Shown piece by piece: positions 22,905 to 33,102 of a DNA stretch of 64,000 nt. The DNA is from Rhexocercosporidium sp. MPI-PUGE-AT-0058 (lineage: Eukaryota > Ascomycota > Leotiomycetes > Helotiales): the NCBI GenBank assembly GCA_020746875.1, contig JAGTJL010000003.1, positions 1,550,001 to 1,614,000 of the forward strand, in the 5' to 3' direction. Positions within the stretch are counted from its first letter, which is position 1. The number at the start of each line of letters is the position of its first letter. The translations under genes were made by a program, and so were the position numbers. Below the pieces are notes generated by a model. That model had not been told where the DNA came from and ran no database searches. It worked only from the letters and a program-made list of their open reading frames with translations.

Positions 22905-25820
22905 GTGCTGCACACTTTCTCCTGGCCTTCTAGCAGCTTCGTATCTCGTAAGTCGCGGATGCGTACGGAAACACACAGCTCACCTATCCCCGCTATCAAG
23001 CAGGACACGATGTCGGATTCCGGGAATGGCGGTCCCGCTGCCCTGGGAAGTGTCAGCAGTCCAACAGCTCAACCTCCAGCCCTGCTTTACTCTTCAACCC
23101 AGCTCTATGAAGTCTCTGATGACTATGAAGAAGACACAGAAGCCATGGCAGTCTCACCTATGTCCAATGAGGACGCTCAGTCACTCATTGAATTATCCAT
23201 GAGTCGAGTTGCCACTCGCTTGAAATCTGCCCGAACGCCCGCGATCGAAAAGGCAGCTGCCATGGAGGAGACAGAAGGGGGAGGCTATTTTGATAGCGAC
23301 GTTGAAACTCCTCCCGAAATTGGAGACTCTCTCGAGGGTTCCTCAGCGCCGAAATCACCTGAGTTAGTGACGGGTTCGGGTTCTCCTGGAAAAGAAGTCT
23401 CTGGTGTATCTAAGCCAATGTCAGGACTGTCACTTGGGGCTCTCCCATCACCAAAGATCGAAGAACCACAACTTCCGACTCCATGGCATCCGGGCCCAAA
23501 ACCCTTTGCCTTTGAGCCCAAAGACACTACACATCAGTCCTCACTTGCGGGTGTCTTCAGTGGCAACAGTTCTCGAACAAGATCTCTGTCAGGTGGTGCT
23601 GAAGCATTGAGGAAGCTACTGCCGAAAGGACTTCCATCAATGGCGCAGGTTGGAAACATGTTTGGATCTTCGTCAAGTAACAGTACCAAGCCTAGATCGG
23701 GAAGCTCTCTGAGTTTTCCAAGGGAGCCATCCCGTTCGACCATAGTTCGCTCAACAAGCTCGTCAGTTTCCGGAGGATCCCCTATGTCGTCGTCTCCTCG
23801 TGCCAGAACATTCGAACCAATTGTGGCAGCTCGTCCACAAACCACAAGACAAAAAACACTCGCTGCGCAACAACGGCCAACGATTCTCCGTCGATCAACC
23901 TCGGACGACTCACTCCTTTACCATTCCCTATCTCGAGCATCGTCTCTTGGCGATGATTCTCGCTTCGAGAATCACAGAGAACAAGTTAACTCACGTGTCA
24001 AAGCAATCAGAGATTCTCTGCAAGATCGGTCCAGCTTCCGCATGCCTCAAATGCCGAGTATGCGTAGCATGCCCAGTATGCCCAGTATGCCTCGCGTCTC
24101 TAGTTTTGGTTTCAACATGAATTTTTTGAATACGGCTAGCACACCTGCCCGATGGAAATCAGAGACTAATTTAATCCCAGACATTCTTCCTAACACTATT
24201 GCAAAGAAGAAATCAAGTATCGGAGGCCATGCTGTGGCTCCTGGGATGGTCGGTGCGGCAGTATCGAGACCAGAAGCAGCTTTTGAGACTGCCCGAACAT
24301 CTGATGGTTCTAGTTCGACGCACCTGGACCTAGCAATGGAAAATCTGACTGGGGATGTTGTCATCATGGGCGGATATCGCGGCTCTATTCTTCGCTCAAC
24401 GAAAACCAACCGACAGGTCTGGGTGCCGGTGAAGGTCGGATTAAATATCCGAAAGGTGGATTTAGAGGTCGGACTTGAACCAGAAGACGAGGAGCGTATG
24501 CCGGAGACGATTTACCCTTCCGGTATGCTTCAAAATATTGGACCCGTTGACATCAGTAAACGACTTTTCAAGCGGCTGGCGGAAAGCGAAAATGCTCGCT
24601 GTGGAAAGTTGAGAGTGTGGGATTATGGATACGACTGGCGCTTGAGTCCTCATCTTCTAAGTCGACAGCTACAAAGGTTTCTTGAGACTTTGCCATCAAA
24701 CAACCTGACTGAGGACGGTTCTCCGGGCGTTGAACGCGGTGCTCTTGTCGTTGCACATAGTTTGGGTGGTCTCATAACACGTCACGTCGTCAATCGAAGA
24801 CCTGACTTGTTCTCTGGTGTAATCTATGCAGGTGTACCGCAGGCTTGTGTTAATATCCTAGGGCCTCTGAGGAATGGGGATGCCGTATTGCTGAGCTCTC
24901 GGGTTCTCACTGCACAAGTTAATTTTACACTCAGGACTAGTTTTGTATTGCTCCCTGAGGATGGAGGATGCTTTGTCGACATCAAAACCAAAGAAAAATA
25001 TCCCGTCGACTTCTTCAGCCTCGACGATTGGATAAAGTATCGATTGTCTCCCTGTACAGATCCGCCATTACCTCCAAAGAATCCACCATCAGGCGCATTC
25101 GGAGGACTTCTCAATATGCCAGGCAGCTTGCTGAGCCTTCCCATGCCTAACAAGAAGTCTGGATCGGGAGACGTTGAAACCAATGCCACGGACAACGCTG
25201 GGGACAACGATGGACCAGAAGTTACCCGACGATCCCCATCGCCGCCTACCAAAACCACCCGCGCAGCCGATGCCATTCGAGGTCTCGAGGGTGGAACCGA
25301 TCGGACTCTAGCGACGCAGATGGCAGGAATGGGCAGCAAGTCCAACCCAGCCAACAAAGGGCAAAACACAAGCTTCTCAGTCTCCACAGCAGTCACCATA
25401 CCCCGGGAGAAGGCAATTGCTTACCTGGAACGCACACTTCGAGAAACGAAGAAGTTCAAGCAAGAACTACATTTCAACCCAAATCACTCCGCGGCAAATG
25501 TATATCCTCCTCTCGCTCTGATCTATGGCAAAGCTATCCCGACGTGTTGTGGGGCTAAGGTTGATGGCCGAGATTCTATTCCTTGTGCAGATGTGTATGA
25601 TAACCTAGCGTTTGCAAGTGGTGATGGGGTTTGTTTGGCGAAGGAGGCTATGTTACCAGAGGGATACAAGGCAGCCTATGGTGGTCGGATATCCAGCGAT
25701 CGGGGCCATGTAACATTACTCGGGGATTTGAACGCTGTGGGAAGAGCTATCGAAGCGGTCCAGAAGGGGAGAGCGAAGGGTATTGGAAAAGGGAGGGGAC
25801 GGGGCTGGGCGGTACCATAG
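22905..25820 (+). CDS. large alpha/beta-hydrolase with LCAT/lipase-like core and disordered N-terminus
   Basis: A single open frame of 971 codons. The N-terminal half (to about residue 470) is low-complexity, Ser/Pro-rich, and contains a run of Met-Pro-Ser-type repeats at nt 24040-24105. The second half is an alpha/beta-hydrolase: GGYRGS near the start, a WDYGYDWRLS segment typical of LCAT-like acyltransferases and lipases, and the nucleophile elbow AHSLGG (Ser about residue 619) followed by YAGVPQ. A glycine/arginine tail ends the protein. It is conserved in filamentous fungi, and its substrate is unknown. The first ATG is uncertain: an in-frame ATG at 23010 (MSDSGNGG) is a good alternative, and a GTAAGT at about 22950 raises the chance of a 5' intron. 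Confidence 0.78.
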   Translation: MLHTFSWPSSSFVSRKSRMRTETHSSPIPAIKQDTMSDSGNGGPAALGSVSSPTAQPPALLYSSTQLYEVSDDYEEDTEAMAVSPMSNEDAQSLIELSMSRVATRLKSARTPAIEKAAAMEETEGGGYFDSDVETPPEIGDSLEGSSAPKSPELVTGSGSPGKEVSGVSKPMSGLSLGALPSPKIEEPQLPTPWHPGPKPFAFEPKDTTHQSSLAGVFSGNSSRTRSLSGGAEALRKLLPKGLPSMAQVGNMFGSSSSNSTKPRSGSSLSFPREPSRSTIVRSTSSSVSGGSPMSSSPRARTFEPIVAARPQTTRQKTLAAQQRPTILRRSTSDDSLLYHSLSRASSLGDDSRFENHREQVNSRVKAIRDSLQDRSSFRMPQMPSMRSMPSMPSMPRVSSFGFNMNFLNTASTPARWKSETNLIPDILPNTIAKKKSSIGGHAVAPGMVGAAVSRPEAAFETARTSDGSSSTHLDLAMENLTGDVVIMGGYRGSILRSTKTNRQVWVPVKVGLNIRKVDLEVGLEPEDEERMPETIYPSGMLQNIGPVDISKRLFKRLAESENARCGKLRVWDYGYDWRLSPHLLSRQLQRFLETLPSNNLTEDGSPGVERGALVVAHSLGGLITRHVVNRRPDLFSGVIYAGVPQACVNILGPLRNGDAVLLSSRVLTAQVNFTLRTSFVLLPEDGGCFVDIKTKEKYPVDFFSLDDWIKYRLSPCTDPPLPPKNPPSGAFGGLLNMPGSLLSLPMPNKKSGSGDVETNATDNAGDNDGPEVTRRSPSPPTKTTRAADAIRGLEGGTDRTLATQMAGMGSKSNPANKGQNTSFSVSTAVTIPREKAIAYLERTLRETKKFKQELHFNPNHSAANVYPPLALIYGKAIPTCCGAKVDGRDSIPCADVYDNLAFASGDGVCLAKEAMLPEGYKAAYGGRISSDRGHVTLLGDLNAVGRAIEAVQKGRAKGIGKGRGRGWAVP

Positions 25821-26614
25821 ATCCCGTCATTGCATAGGATTCATTCATACTTGTATCTCGGGTTGGTAGGGAGAATTGAAACAATAGGAAGGTCTTGTGG
25901 ACGGAGTCATGAATGAACGATTGCATTGCAGCAGGGAGTTGAAGATTGCATAGAGCAGCGTTAGAACGTACATAGGTAGAATGTATAATATCCAACGTCC
26001 CGATGAGTTATGGACATTTGAGAAGCTGAAAATTAGCAATCTGATTTGAGACATGGCACTTGTTTGAAGGTTTCAATGTATTCGTGTCATTCGGAACATT
26101 GAGTGATACTTAATAGTCTGATAAAGAATCTAATAAAGGACTTCGGGAGGGTGCTTTGGAGGTAGGGTCCCTGCTTGTGTAGAGTTTTGCAATGGAATGC
26201 CGCTCACCAAGTCTCCGCCCCAAATTAATGCTCCCGCTTGATCATATTCCCCCCCCCCCCCCCTCTTCTCTCCCTCGTGCTGATCTGATGATCGATTTCG
26301 CTTCTGAGTCTTCTCATGGTTGTTGGACATGCTTCAGTATCGATTTGAGACTGATGTCAGCAGTCATGGTTGTATCGGTATTTCAGGGTCAATGTTGCGA
26401 GACTTGCCCAAACTTTGCGATGTCGTTGCAGGTGAAATGTAGAATGGCGCTGTAGTCAGCAATATCACCTGATATGCAGGTCAAGGTATGACAGAATTTT
26501 AGCGAGAAACAACAACAGTAAGCAGGGAAAGGAAGAGTAGAAAGGTCATCACATTGTTCTTTGTCCAAGCAAAATACAAAAACTACATCCTCAATTACTC
26601 ATGATCGATGACCC
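25821..26614. other. convergent 3' intergenic region with a poly-C run
   Basis: About 790 bp lies between two convergent genes. The only notable element is a run of 15 C at 26249-26263. No coding signal was found. Confidence 0.6.
26249..26263. repeat. poly-C homopolymer (15 C)
   Basis: Fifteen consecutive C on the plus strand in non-coding DNA. Runs of this length are prone to sequencing error and slippage. Confidence 0.9.
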
Positions 26615-27532
26615 TTAGATCGTAGTCTCGAATTTCCCATCAATCTCAATAATCTTTGTCACCGACTTCTTGTACCCAGGCTCCACCTCCAGCATGTCAA
26701 TATAGTCGAACAGCTTGGGGTATTTTTCCTTCGTCAAGCCCGTTCGACTCCTTCCAGCAAGCAAAGGGAAACTGAGCAGGATATCGGCACCAGTCAGATT
26801 ATTGCCGCAGAGATACTTGCCTCCACCAGGAGAGGAAGCAAGTTGCTCCTCGAGGAAGGTGAAATGCGTTTTAAAGTTTGGATCCAGGAAGTTCGACTGG
26901 ATCTTGCCTGCTACACCGCCTGTGATTGGCTTGATGAAGAAAGGAACGGGCGAGCTCTTGATTTCTGTCGGAATGAGGTTAGCACTTCACGTACTTCGGA
27001 TAATCACATGTCACAGATGAATGTGGAGACTCACGTCCAGCTACGAGAGCAACCAACATGAATGTCATGAGACTGCCTTCTGCATAATGCATGTAGAACT
27101 TGTATCTCAGCCACTGCTCGGTCTCACCCCCAACCTTTCCTTCCTGGCCTTCCTTGTACCTCTTCGGCAACAAGGTGGTGCCGTCAGCAAAGTGCTCGAG
27201 CAAGTACTCGGTGATGAAACCACTTTCTGCGATGATAACGGGCTCACTTGCACCCGGCGCAAGGACAGAGATGACGGGTGATTTTCCTAGAGCGTGGACT
27301 TGCTTGAGCTCCGGAGGTGCTAGGTGTGTTTTGGGATCACGATGGAAGATCTTGAGTTCATAATCAACTTTCAACTCTTCCAGGAGCCAAAGGATACGCT
27401 GAGAACGGGATTGTTCAAGCCTACGAGCAGAGTGTCAATGAGAGCTCTATTGAATGTTTGAGGGGTTTGGGGGATATACCAGTAAAGGATGACTTTTGGC
27501 TTCTCCGAAGTGGTGGGTGCTGTTGATGCCAT
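26615..27532 (-). CDS. glutathione S-transferase-like protein
   Basis: Three exons on the minus strand, 27532-27480, 27420-27035 and 26964-26615, give 262 aa. The N-terminal thioredoxin-fold half has the GST pattern (KVILYWLEQSRSQRILWLLEEL, split here by intron 1) with the conserved ESGFITEYLLEHF segment, in which the Glu-Ser pair binds the gamma-glutamyl group. The C-terminal half is all-helical with a typical GNNLTGADILLSFPL motif. It probably conjugates glutathione to electrophiles or reduces peroxides. It resembles yeast Gtt1-like enzymes, although the exact class cannot be fixed from sequence alone. It is divergently arranged with the complex I subunit gene. Confidence 0.88.
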
Positions 27533-27893
27533 TGTATTTGAGTAGCTAGATATGTACAGTCGGCTGGGTATTGGATATGGTATTGACTCCTTACAACAAA
27601 AAGTGAAAAGTTTAAGAGAGGAAATCGAGATGCTTTATAGACAGAGTTGAAATCTGAAGAAAAGGGAAGGAGACATTATTGCGCCGGCATGACGATCGAA
27701 AGGTTAAACATCAACCGAGGGCTGGCTCATCCCGCGGGATGGACTCTACCCACATCCCATTCAGGTTTTATGGCCCGACTCGGCTCGGATAAACTTGTTA
27801 GCGGCTTGGCATATCTCTATCACGAACCTCATTCTGAAAGCTCCCATACTCAAGCCATCAATTCAATCGACGGCGACGTCAACAACATTCATC
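27533..27893. promoter_or_regulatory. divergent promoter of the GST and complex I B12 genes
   Basis: 361 bp without coding signal, shared by two divergent genes. No specific site was recognised. Confidence 0.5.
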
Positions 27894-28323
27894 ATGGCGG
27901 GCCACCACAATCACCGTAAGCTGATGCATGATCCAGCTGTTGCTGTAACGCTGACAATAGACTCTAGCGATCGCGCTCGACCCGGCGTTGGTCAAATACA
28001 ACAGTATGCCTTCCTTCCCATTAGCCTACTCCAGCACCAGCACCTCCGGCTCCCCTCCTCGAAGCCTCAGATACACAATGGCGTGGACACTAATTCAAGG
28101 CAGGCATGTGGATCAACCGACACAAGTACTTCCGATGGACTGGACGGACAGCAAGAATTACCTTCGCATATGTCGTTGCATTCCCAGCGTTGATCGGATA
28201 CTTGGCATATACTACGGATGTGAGTTGTGCTGAGATGAATTGAGGACGTACGAATGCTGATTTGGGTAGGGGAAGTGGGATATGAGGGGTAAGAAGAGGG
28301 GAGATACAATTGTGGAGTATTAA
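27894..28323 (+). CDS. NADH:ubiquinone oxidoreductase B12 subunit (NDUFB3 homologue)
   Basis: Four exons, 27894-27915, 27968-28003, 28104-28219 and 28270-28323, encode 75 aa. The protein begins MAGHHNHPIALDPALVKYN, has HKYFRWTGRTARITFAYVV leading into a single membrane helix (ITFAYVVAFPALIGYLAYTT), and ends GKWDMRGKKRGDTIVEY. This matches the small B12 membrane-arm subunit of mitochondrial complex I. Exon 2 is only 36 nt. Its acceptor is taken at CTCTAG (27966-27967); the nearby AATAG would put the exon out of frame. The gene is invisible to simple ORF calling. Confidence 0.9.
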
Positions 28324-28615
28324 GACGGCATGCGAGGGTTTGGGGTGTACATATGATAAAAAACGGGATGGAATGGAATACCAGCAACTACGTCAAAACA
28401 TTCATGTTCGCTTGAAATTCTGGTCATGTCAGGAGAGCTTCGTGGGGGAGTCATTCCAGCTCATATGGAGCTTGAGTGCAAGTGAGGAGGGTATATGGCC
28501 ATTTTCTCTTACGACAACTTTATTGCCCCATATACAACGCCTTTCGCCATTGTGCCCATAAGATATCCATATAGAAACCTGCCCAGTCCTCTCAATGGTA
28601 TCATGATTTTCTTGC

Positions 28616-29438
28616 TCAATATCTGCCCCCTCTGCCACCCCCAAATCCCCCACCAAACCCCCGTCCTCTACCCCCTCCTCCAGGTCCATCAGGTACTTGC
28701 TCTCCCCTACGCCACTCTCCATTAGGAACAAAGCCTGGCCCAAAGTTGCCACCTCCTCTGGGACCACCTCTTCCCCTATAACCACCGCCAAATCCATTCT
28801 CCCTAGGTCCCATACCCCCACCTCGTCCTCCATAATCACCTCTCCCAGGACCGAAGCCACTCCGCGACGGTCCTGTAGGAGGAGGTGCAACACCGCCATT
28901 ATCCGGAGGTGGTGTGATAGCACAGCATATGTAGTCCCCAATCACGAATCTCGCATCTTGTAATGTCTTCTCGGGCTCTCCTCCAAGTGGCCCTGCCATT
29001 TGTCCGCCCCTCACAATAGCTGCCTCGTCTTCATCCGGTAGGATACCTGGTCCGCCTTCTCCAATGATCACACTTCCCAAGTCCTTGGTCATATATCGTC
29101 CTGGTCCCGACGCTGGGCCGGTCGTGCGCGTGTCGGGAAAGATAAGTCGGTATGAGAGACGCGTGCCTATAGCTGGATCTGGGAGGAGGGAAGGAAGTGC
29201 GGATGTGAGTAGATGTGAGAGTTCGCGGAGGGTGCATGATGGCCATGTGTAGATCTGAACATGTGGAGGGAGTTCCGAATTAATTGAGAATTCATCGAGT
29301 CTGTAATCAATATGTCAGCTAAATCCAAGTTCGAAGACAAGGCTGAACTTGCCTGTTAAAAGAACCATTCCTGTAGAAGAGCTTCAGATGGAACGGTGTT
29401 GTCGTCTGACGGTCTGTTTTTGCTAGAGGAGAAGCCAT
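28616..29438 (-). CDS. SAP18 family protein with RGG/Gly-rich tail
   Basis: Two exons on the minus strand, 29438-29353 and 29300-28616, give 256 aa. The SAP18 ubiquitin-like fold is recognised from TTPFHLKLFYRNGSF, RLDEF, QIYTWPSCTLRELSHLL and GRYMTKDLGSV (residues about 10-130). SAP18 is a subunit of the Sin3 histone-deacetylase complex and of the ASAP/PSAP exon-junction-associated complexes. The last 90 residues are Gly/Arg-rich with repeated RGG and GGRG units, suggesting RNA binding. The only intron (29352-29301) has a GC donor (AG|GCAAGT), which is required to join phase correctly. It is divergent from the splicing factor gene prp18, with 380 bp between the starts. Confidence 0.9.
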
Positions 29439-29818
29439 GGCAGGGTGCTGTATGTTTAAATGGTGATTGAATCTTCAGATGAGCATTCCAGGTTGTTGTG
29501 GTTGTGTTGCGAGCTCCGGCGCAAATGTTGTGTTTTTGATGTTCTCGAGTCAACTTGGTGATGCAAACTCGCCAAGAACTTTGTGTTTGCTCAAGGGTTG
29601 TACTTCACCTTAATCAGTTTCGCAGACTGCAAGATAATTTGGACTGTGAATGACGAACTGTGGTGAATTTCCACTGATATCTATTCTCTGCTCTTCTTCT
29701 GATATATCTCAAGGCGCACTAAGAAGTGTACTGAAGGGTGTAGAAGTACTAGGTTGCAGCACAAACCTATATCACCAAAGATTGCCCCGAAACATTTTCT
29801 CCAACAAGAACCATTGCC
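29439..29818. promoter_or_regulatory. divergent promoter of SAP18 and prp18
   Basis: 380 bp between divergent start codons of two RNA-processing genes. No clear TATA or named site was recognised. Confidence 0.5.
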
Positions 29819-30894
29819 ATGGATTTCGCCGCCCTCATGAACCAGGCGATCTCTGGATCCAAGCCGAAATCCTCAGAACCCGAGCCGTCCAAGAAGTACA
29901 TGAAGCGCGCGGAAGTGGAAGAAGAACGACGTTTGAAATATCTCGCCGAACAACGAGCCCTCGAGGCAGAGAAGGAAGCCAAGCTGAAGCAGAAGCGGAA
30001 ACGAGAGGAAGATGAAGCGGAGGCGAAATTAGCACGGGAAGAGAAGCGCAGGAAGCTGGCGGAGGAGTCTAGACGGCGGAGGGAAGAGCAAGAGGCTGAA
30101 GAGGAGAGGGCTAGGAGGAAGAGGTTGGGCTTGCCAGAGTTGATCAAGGAGACGAGTGAGGAGATTGATACAGACGATATCAAGGACGAGGAGTTGGTAG
30201 AGAAGCTGAGGGAGATGGGCCAACCTGTCACGCTGTTCGGGGAGAGTCACAAGCAGAGGTTACGGAGGTTTAGGAAGCTGGGTATTGTCATGACGACTGG
30301 ACCTATTCCGACATCTTTGGAACTGGTGGATGAGAAGGACATGAAGGTCGATATCGTACCAAAGGGCGATACCGAGAGGAAGTTCCTATTCAGGCAGCTA
30401 GCTTCGTATTTCACCATGATTTTGAAGGAGTGGGAGACAGCACTGGAGCAAGAGAAGAGAGACACGTTTGCTAGCAAAGCGGCATATAATGCTATGGTAC
30501 AGAGCAAGGAGAACATGACACCAGTAAGTCTCTCTGCCATTTCTAATCAGATGAAGCTAACTCTCGGCAGCTATTCCGCAAGTTCGAGAAAGGCGATGTC
30601 GACGAAGGTGTTCTTGAACCTATTGTCGAGATCGTCAAAGCCGCCCAAGAACGTCGCTATGTGGATGCTAATGATGGCTACTTGCGGCTCAGTATTGGCA
30701 AAGCAGCGTGGCCCATCGGAGTCACTATGGTTGGTATTCACGAGCGTAGTGCCCGAGAGAAGCTGCACGAAAGTGACAAGGGACATGTCATGGGAGATGA
30801 GGTTACGAGGAAGTTCTTGCAGAGTATCAAGCGATGCTTGAGCTTTGCGCAAGTCCGTTGGCCTCCAGAGGACATTAGACAGCTTATGGGTTGA
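29819..30894 (+). CDS. prp18: pre-mRNA splicing factor Prp18
   Basis: Two exons, 29819-30523 and 30571-30894, give 342 aa. An N-terminal highly charged coiled-coil region (residues 20-105, Glu/Arg/Lys-rich) is followed by the PRP4-like/SFM motif (LRRFRKLG preceded by QPVTLFGE, about residues 120-155). The C-terminal five-helix Prp18 domain follows, with its most conserved loop (VGIHERSAREKLHE and HVMGDEVTRKFLQSIKR). Prp18 works with Slu7 in the second catalytic step of splicing, stabilising exon docking. The gene itself holds one 47 nt intron. Length and motifs fit the family fully. Confidence 0.95.
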
Positions 30895-31338
30895 TGTGTC
30901 AAATAGCAATCAAATAATGATCGAGAACATTTCACGCCTTTGCGGCTTTTACATCGCCAGTCAGCATTCAAGCGGAGCCATGGAAGTATTAAGGGTGCCC
31001 CATAGCCCCTCTTCCAGAACTATACATCGGCTTTAGTGCACTTTGCTTTTCATCTTCTTTTGCTGGAAAGTCAAGCGCAATTCGCTTACTTACCTGCTAG
31101 ATACCTGCATTAAATCCGGCTTGATACCCCATAGCCCCTTACTAGTCAACCAAAAATTGCATCTGATGTCGACCCGAGTTGGTGTAGGACCGGCGATAAC
31201 AAGGCTTAGCTGTATGTATGGATGACTTCGAATAGCTACTAGTGTGGCGCTTGGAGGTCTCCCCAAGAAGTACTTAATGAAAAGGTAACTGTTCCGTCAA
31301 TCTGACCAACATCAAATATGTGGTCACCAGTCTTCACA
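30895..31338. other. intergenic region between prp18 and the small unknown gene
   Basis: 444 bp with no coding signal. It carries a direct repeat of a roughly 13 nt element (CCCCATAGCCCCT, at about 30998 and 31127). Confidence 0.5.
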
Positions 31339-31870
31339 ATGGCAACTCAACTACAACCCACATACATTGTTTCTGTGAACAACACTCCACAAAGAGCCAA
31401 GGAACTAGTTGCTATCCTCATTGACGTGAGTACTGGGTTACAGTTGTCTTTAAGAATGTGACGTATACTAAACAAAGATTTAGGAGCTCCAACCGCAATA
31501 CAACTTGATACACCTCGCCAACACAGAAAGTAAGTAGGAATTTGTTCTAGCTTTCTCGGACTTACACAGTATCTACAGGCATCTTCGGAGTCAAAACAAT
31601 GCTGGAGTCTCTTGTTGTTGTGCCAGAGGTCCTTGTATGTCTGATAATAACAAGCAGTAAATAACATTAGCTGAACTCAGGTTACAGATCTGCTCAAGTC
31701 AGTGGAGTATCGTGCAGCAAAATGAGGTTCAGAAACTAGCAAAAGGGTTGATCCGAGGTCTTAAGACTGTGGCAATTCCCCCGGGTCTCAATGCCTTGGA
31801 AGGAGGAGATGCAGTAGTTGGGTTTCTGAAAGAGCAGTTTCTTGGACTTGGACTTCCAACCAGATCTTGA
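31339..31870 (+). CDS. small conserved-looking protein of unknown function
   Basis: Four exons, 31339-31425, 31484-31529, 31579-31634 and 31688-31870, give a 123 aa soluble protein starting MATQLQPTYIVSVNNTPQRA and ending FLKEQFLGLGLPTRS. It has alternating beta and helical predicted segments and no signal peptide, membrane helix or motif I recognise. All three introns are 48-60 nt with good GT and AG ends and preserve frame, which supports a real gene. The last acceptor is uncertain: using the AG at 31679-31680 would give a different, shorter C-terminus. No function is proposed. Confidence 0.6.
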
Positions 31871-31967
31871 GCTAAAGGCAGGGCATGTCACACAGAGACG
31901 AGAATTGCTGCTTCCTTTGAGTGTACAAAATTGCGAATTACTGTGGCATGTAATCTAGCTACGCTAT

Positions 31968-32498
31968 TCAATCGATCGGCACAAGTCCAGGATGCGCAAC
32001 TTCCCACCGCTCCGATCGTCTCCAAAACTGCTCTCTGCCAGGCGCTGGTAAACTAACGCCAGACTTGACGAATAACCCGCCTTTGAGAAAGCTCTTCTCG
32101 GGGCGTACTGTCACCACAGACATGATGGCACTAGCCAGTATTAGCTCATGAGAGTCAAAAGCCAAACGGCGAACATACGAGCCACAGTCACCACAAAAGT
32201 GACGATTTACACTATTGCCAGATGCTGCGATATCGACATGAATCTTGGGAGTCCCTTCGATTTTGATGTCTGCCATTGACGTGAGCATGTTGACTGCGAA
32301 TCTGAGGCTGTTAGCGAGTAGAAGGGCTGTAGAATGAGGATTTAATACTGACAATGAGCCGCTTGATGCCCGGCAATTCGAGCAATGGCAAAGTGTGACA
32401 CTGCTTGGTAGTGATGTGCGGGGAAGAGAAACAACAATTCTCCCACAGTTACAAGCACCGTAGATAGTCTCGGGGGAGTCTGTGGTAGTGGAAGACAT
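31968..32498 (-). CDS. GFA/CENP-V-fold (Mss4-like) zinc protein
   Basis: Read as two exons on the minus strand, 32498-32353 and 32301-31968, giving 159 aa. Zinc ligands of the GFA domain are visible: GACNCGRIVV near residue 15, CHCSNCR near 37, and FCGDCGSYV in the second half. The family is named for bacterial glutathione-dependent formaldehyde-activating enzyme, but fungal members mostly lack a proven reaction. The segment 32352-32302 is a 51 nt GT-AG intron with a CTAAC branch site and no stop, so the unspliced frame is also open (176 aa). The spliced form restores the family-like sequence GSLFAVNML. Substrate unknown. Confidence 0.82.
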   Translation of the reverse strand: MSSTTTDSPETIYGACNCGRIVVSLPRTSLPSSVTLCHCSNCRASSGSLSVLNPHSTALLLANSLRFAVNMLTSMADIKIEGTPKIHVDIAASGNSVNRHFCGDCGSYVRRLAFDSHELILASAIMSVVTVRPEKSFLKGGLFVKSGVSLPAPGREQFWRRSERWEVAHPGLVPID

Positions 32499-33102
32499 GG
32501 TGATAGTAGGGTAGAGGTAAGAAGGAGGTATCAGAATATCTCGATGTGAGGAGGTCGCTTGATCAAGTGCTTTTATATAACTAGCTGCTGCTGCTCAACG
32601 CCGCATGGAAGCCGTATTACTCAGCGATATGCATGAGCATGTCGAGCGAGTCCTAAATTGGTCGTATCTCTGCTTTAGAACCATGTAGGCAAAGCTGGGG
32701 ATAATTAGTGGGGTGTACCTGTTTAGGGAGATGTCCTCAACTGGCCATACGACATGGCTTAAATTTGAGAACATTTGAAGCCTGACATTCAGTACTATGA
32801 ATTTCTGGTTCAATGGCGAAAACCGAACAATTTTGCAAAAAGCAAAAGAAGATGCTTGGGAGCTGGAGATCTTGGGGGACCTTACCCCGGATAACGTGCA
32901 CTAGCGCTCTCGGCAGACCTTCCCAGAACTGGACTTGAACCTTCCTTGGCAATAAAAGTTCAGGAAAATTATCCCCGCCTCGATCGAAGCTCCAGATTGT
33001 TCCGCACCTGGAACAAAAGGAAAGCAGCGTCGTAGAAGCATTAAGAGCGATCTCGACATCTCCAATCATAACCGTTCCGTTGATTGGGACCTCGGTGGTG
33101 CT
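32499..33102. promoter_or_regulatory. divergent region between the GFA gene and the Rcm1-like gene
   Basis: 604 bp between divergent starts. A minus-strand open frame at 32737-33204 runs through it and into the neighbouring first exon. It has no recognisable domain and is probably spurious. Confidence 0.45.
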
